A DNA stretch of 64,000 nucleotides, from positions 32,667 to 96,666 of the forward strand of contig CAJJDO010000025.1 of assembly GCA_905183005.1 (NCBI GenBank). Reading direction: 5' to 3'. Below are positions 60,779 to 64,000 of the stretch, piece by piece. Source of the DNA: Paramecium pentaurelia. Lineage: Eukaryota > Ciliophora > Oligohymenophorea > Peniculida > Parameciidae. The translations under genes and the position numbers were made by a program. The notes under the pieces are model-generated. The model had not been told where the DNA came from, searched no databases, and worked only from the letters and a program-made list of their open reading frames with translations. Every line of letters begins with the position of its first letter. Positions within the stretch are counted from its first letter, which is position 1.

Positions 60779-61282
60779 TCAAATATTTTCAGAATGAGCC
60801 TTTTGTGTGATCAATTTTCGTATTCTAGATTTTAAATCATTATTTTCATAATGTTCTTTATTAGCTTTATCGAGAATTTCTTAAAGTGTCAATTTTTCAC
60901 TTTTAATTTTTTCATAATGTAATTAAACTGGTAACTCTTGTTTTTCCATTTTAATTCTAATTCTCTACTTTGACAATTATGAAAGCAAGAATTTATCTTT
61001 AGAAAAGTTTTATATTTCAATAAACCTATTAATTTATTTATTTGACCATAAGTCAGCAATATTCATAACACCTAATGAATGAGTATTTTATATTTATCTT
61101 TGAAACTCCTTTATATAAATATTTTCCTATCTTTCATCTGCTTTAAATCCAAATAGAAGATACGTAAACTAGTTTTCTTTTAATGAATTAGTTAATCTTT
61201 TTAATCGAAATTTTCTGTCAATTCCCACTTAATTTAATTAAACTTTTCTCTATTAAGGACTACTCAAATTAGAACGACTCAT
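60779..61282 (-). CDS. Protein of unknown function (167 aa), basic and helical
   Basis: One uninterrupted frame, MSRSNLSSPQQRKVQLNQ to LITQKAHSENI. It is basic (many Lys/Arg), with predicted helices (LTLQEILDKANKEHYENNDL looks coiled-coil). No signal, membrane segment or motif. It is compact and convergent with CFAP96, which hints at but does not show a ciliary connection. Confidence 0.6.
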
Positions 61283-61571
61283 TAATATTAATTTTATTAT
61301 TACTGATTTATTTATTCAGAAATAATATTAATTATTAAAATCCTTCAATTTATCAAAGTGTAGAGATATACTTATAAAAACTGACTCTATCAATTCAATA
61401 TAAATATTAATTACAAATAAAAGATGTACAACTATATCCATAAAATTATTGATATTTTAATAAGGATTATTTGACAGTTATTCATATAATTATATGAATT
61501 AAACTTTCTTATTTTTTGAATCTGAAAATGATAAGATTTTAATAATTAATTAATAAAGTTATTTTATATTA
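61283..61571. other. Intergenic, 289 bp
   Basis: AT-rich interval between the 60779-61282 gene's start and the heat-shock factor stop; nothing recognised. Confidence 0.4.
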
Positions 61572-62506
61572 TCACTAGTCTTTGAATTATTAGTAGAATG
61601 GACTTATACTTTAATAACTATCAAGACTTTCTTAGCTCCTTATGGCTAGAGGTGAATATGCTAAATATTTTATAATTAATAGAAATATTATACCTTAATC
61701 ATTATATACGGGACTATATGTGCTCAGTTGAGTTGGTACTTTTAGGTTCCAAGTCATTTGATTTTGCATCATTTTTAATAGTGGAGACAATGATTCAACT
61801 GGCTAATATTCTTATTTTGGTTTACACTAAATTTAGTTTAACATTTCAATAGAGTCTTAGTTATTAATTCCTTATTATTGGATTATAAAGCTAAGTAAAT
61901 AACTAATTCTATCAATTTTAACATCAAGTGTTTTTTTGGAATTACTGAGTTCTTACCATATTTGTTTATGTTGATCCATAATTTATTCATTTTATGATAT
62001 TATCTCTTAAAATTATGTTTCAAATTTAGTTTGTCTTTATTTTAAAAATAATAATTCTGAATCCATTTATTTTTAAAAATCATATTATTTTACAGCTGAC
62101 TTCAATTCTTTCTTTACTTTGCATTTAGTTTTAATAGGATTACGTTTAATCAATGATAATTATTTTCTAAAACATTAATATTATCTTACTTATTGCCTCT
62201 TTTAAAGAAGGGATGACTAAATATCTCATAATTTTCTGAGTTTCGTGCTTTAATAAATTCATACATATTAAGTTATCTAAGAAATGATTAATAATGATTA
62301 TGTTTAAAGTATTGCAATAGGATTTCATTCTCCATCAATTTTGGTTATAAAACAATAAAATACTCTCCATCATCGCTCCATTTAATAATCTAATTAAATT
62401 ACACCTAATTCTTATATAAATACATTGAATCTACTTATTCATCTAAAATATCATAAAGCTTAATAATAAAAGCAGGAGTAGAAAATGGGCCAGATTATGT
62501 TGTCAT
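61572..62506 (-). CDS. Heat shock transcription factor (HSF)-like protein
   Basis: The protein is 303 aa with one sure intron (62167-62189). A second 33-nt GT...TAG segment (61661-61693) is a multiple of three without stops and is probably spliced, giving 292 aa. The N-terminal winged-helix DNA-binding domain is clear: STPAFIIKLYDILDE, IIKWSDDGEYFIVLQP, LLQYFKHNHYQSFLRQLNMY (the HSF recognition-helix region) and FSHPFFKRGNK. A coiled-coil trimerisation region follows (LKSAVKQYDFQKQMDSELLF and onward), then a Gln/Ser-rich tail. HSFs bind nGAAn repeats as trimers and activate stress genes. The insert between the first two blocks (VDSMYLYKNQVQFNQ) is unusual. Confidence 0.9.
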
Positions 62507-62652
62507 AAAATTTATATATTAATTATTTTTTTTTAACACATAAAATTTATAATTACTTGATTTTTCAGAGTATTTTTATTAAATTTTAATTAAGAGGATT
62601 ACAAATTTAAGATTAGGTTTAGTGATAATTAAAATTTAGAATAATAATTTCA

Positions 62653-63892
62653 TCAATTCAATTAATATTAAATATTAAAGTCTAAAGTCCTTGGAGTGAT
62701 TTAATTATCATAATGTCTTTAGTCTAAATATTGAAATAAATATATACTTTAAGGACTTTATCTATAGTCAGTAGTAGATTATTATGGCATCTTATCTGAA
62801 TAAATTTTACGTGGGGTTGATTCAAAATTTTTATTCTTATAAGGTGATAGATTATTTGAATGCTAATCCTATAAATTTTTAGTGGTTTTGCATCGAAGAA
62901 TTGTTGAAGGAAAGGCACATTTTTATGACAATAAACAAGGTAATTAAGTTATTTAAAGAGATTATTCTTAAATTGATTTAATTTCATCAGTTTAAGATAA
63001 TAAAGGCGCTTATGTTGATATTCTTGAAGTTAATTTATTTCTATCTGCAATCTTATCTGGATTAATAAAAGATATTGGTTCTTTAAATCTATTGATAACC
63101 ATCTTTTAAATTTAATTAAAATCTGGTCTTTTATCAGGATTTTAATCTATCATCTTTGCAACCAATTATAATAATTATAAAGTGAATTTTCCATGTAAAT
63201 TTTTTATTTATGAAATAAAATTTAATTAATTTGCTTGATTATTATGTATATATTACTTCTTTTAGTTAATAATTCAATTACAAGAATTCCTAAATCATAT
63301 ACATCATCTTTTATAGAGTATCTATTTGGTTTTTATCCTATTTTGTCTAATAATTTGATATGAAAATTATCAGTTATGAATATTGATTAAGAATTGATAT
63401 TACCATGATATCTATTCTTTCCTTATAAATATACCATAACATCAACTATTTCTTCAATTATCTATGATAATAGTATTTATTTATTACCTTCCATATTTAT
63501 ACCTCAGTTATGTTTGTAGATTAAATATGATCCTTTAAAGTTTTTGAATAATAAGCAAAAAAGAATTATTAAGATTAGACATTACCAATATTTAGAGCCT
63601 TTGAACCTGTACATGCAAAATATTCAATTAAATTAGGATGTTAGAGTGAACTACGAAAATTATGTATTTCAATAATTGATGAATCTTTTTCAAATATATG
63701 TGCATGCTAAAAAGTAGTTTAATATTTTACAAATGAAAATAACATAGGTAGATTAGATTCTTTAATTTTCCATAATTAAATTTAACCTAAACCTGGATGT
63801 TCTAGCATTCCTTAATCTATTATCTATTCATTTAGATCTTAGGCATAATTCAATGGTGCATGATAATTTATTAGAGTTTAGAGATTTCCCAT
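62653..63892 (-). CDS. Protein kinase-like protein, probable pseudokinase, with an N-myristoylation start
   Basis: The protein is 396 aa with introns at 63462-63487 and 63234-63256 (AATCAAG acceptor). It starts MGNLQTLINYH, a myristoylation signal. A kinase fold can be followed: RSSLQHPNLIEYFACTG (helix C and strand 4), IIEEIVDVMVYLQ (helix E), HGNINSQSIFITDNFHIKLL (catalytic loop), YSIKDDVYDLGILVIELLT (helix F) and KMIDQNPDKRPDFNQIQK (subdomain XI, with the conserved Arg). The catalytic loop has HGN instead of HRD, and DFG is replaced by LLDKIG. The usual VAIK lysine is not obvious (FSFVKYQTT). These changes suggest a pseudokinase. A Ser/Thr/Gln-rich C-terminus follows. Confidence 0.75.
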
Positions 63893-64000
63893 TTATTATT
63901 AAAAATTATAACAAATAAAATTTATTTACATCAATAAATAAATCACTTTCTTTTTTTATTAGCATTCTATTCATTTCTAAATAATGGAACATACTAAATT
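63893..64000. other. Upstream edge of the kinase-like gene
   Basis: The last 108 bp are AT-rich. The kinase-like start at 63892 is preceded by possible further coding (MEHTKF... from the minus strand at about 63990), but the window ends before this can be judged. Confidence 0.35.

Noticed and set aside
62724..62918. MPFLQQFFDAK frame on the minus strand
   Set aside because: Overlaps the Gln/Ser-rich tail of the kinase-like protein, which is continuous in another frame with TAA/TAG as Gln.
1..64000. CRISPR array, bacterial operons, integrons or phage genes
   Set aside because: No regularly spaced short repeats, no Shine-Dalgarno-linked gene series; genetic code and introns are those of a ciliate.
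1..64000. Telomeric repeats at either end
   Set aside because: No C4A2/C3A3-type arrays at the window ends, so neither end is a macronuclear chromosome end.

Overview
The window is a ciliate macronuclear scaffold, almost certainly Paramecium. Long reading frames appear only when TAA and TAG are read as glutamine and TGA is the sole stop. Introns are tiny (about 17-33 nt, GT...AG), genes are packed tens of bases apart, base composition is very AT-rich, and a trichocyst matrix protein is present. All gene models below were traced by hand with that code. Intron boundaries were chosen where a short GT-AG segment restores both frame and family similarity; for most models the spliced length is a multiple of three.

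Layout. Positions 1-6,500 are gene-poor: the 5' end of a minus-strand gene at the edge, a decayed reverse-transcriptase element (about 0.9-3.4 kb), and further decayed coding-like DNA. From 8.9 to 16 kb lie a MEAK7-like TLDc protein (-), a nucleoplasmin-like protein (+), a DUSP-like protein (-), a tRNA-Ala, a small unknown gene and a DinB-family protein. From 16.5 to 29 kb lie a 7-TM receptor-like protein (-), a serine carboxypeptidase (+), a decayed membrane-protein gene, an unknown protein (-), an AMPK gamma subunit (-), an OSCA/TMEM63 channel (-) and importin alpha (+). From 28.9 to 41 kb, mostly minus strand: a type I membrane protein, a TBC Rab-GAP, an LSD1-type zinc-finger protein, a cyclin and a kelch protein. 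From 41 to 51 kb: an exportin-like receptor (+), a GATase-like protein (-), a trichocyst matrix protein (+), an unknown protein and an acidic secretory protein (both -). From 51 to 64 kb: an unknown protein (-), an FCP/SCP phosphatase, topoisomerase II, a peptide deformylase, a small membrane protein and CFAP96 (all +), then an unknown protein, a heat-shock factor and a kinase-like protein (all -).

The content is ordinary housekeeping, transport, ciliary and secretory genes rather than one pathway; importin alpha and the exportin are the only obvious functional pair. No operon-like or clustered novel system was found.

Two cautions. Four single-N joints (5003, 7982, 30386, 33459) are each flanked by what looks like a perfect 1.2-1.5 kb direct duplication. 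These are best read as unmerged contig ends, so genes inside them are counted twice. Several genes also need single-base frame corrections beside short homopolymers, which may be sequence errors.
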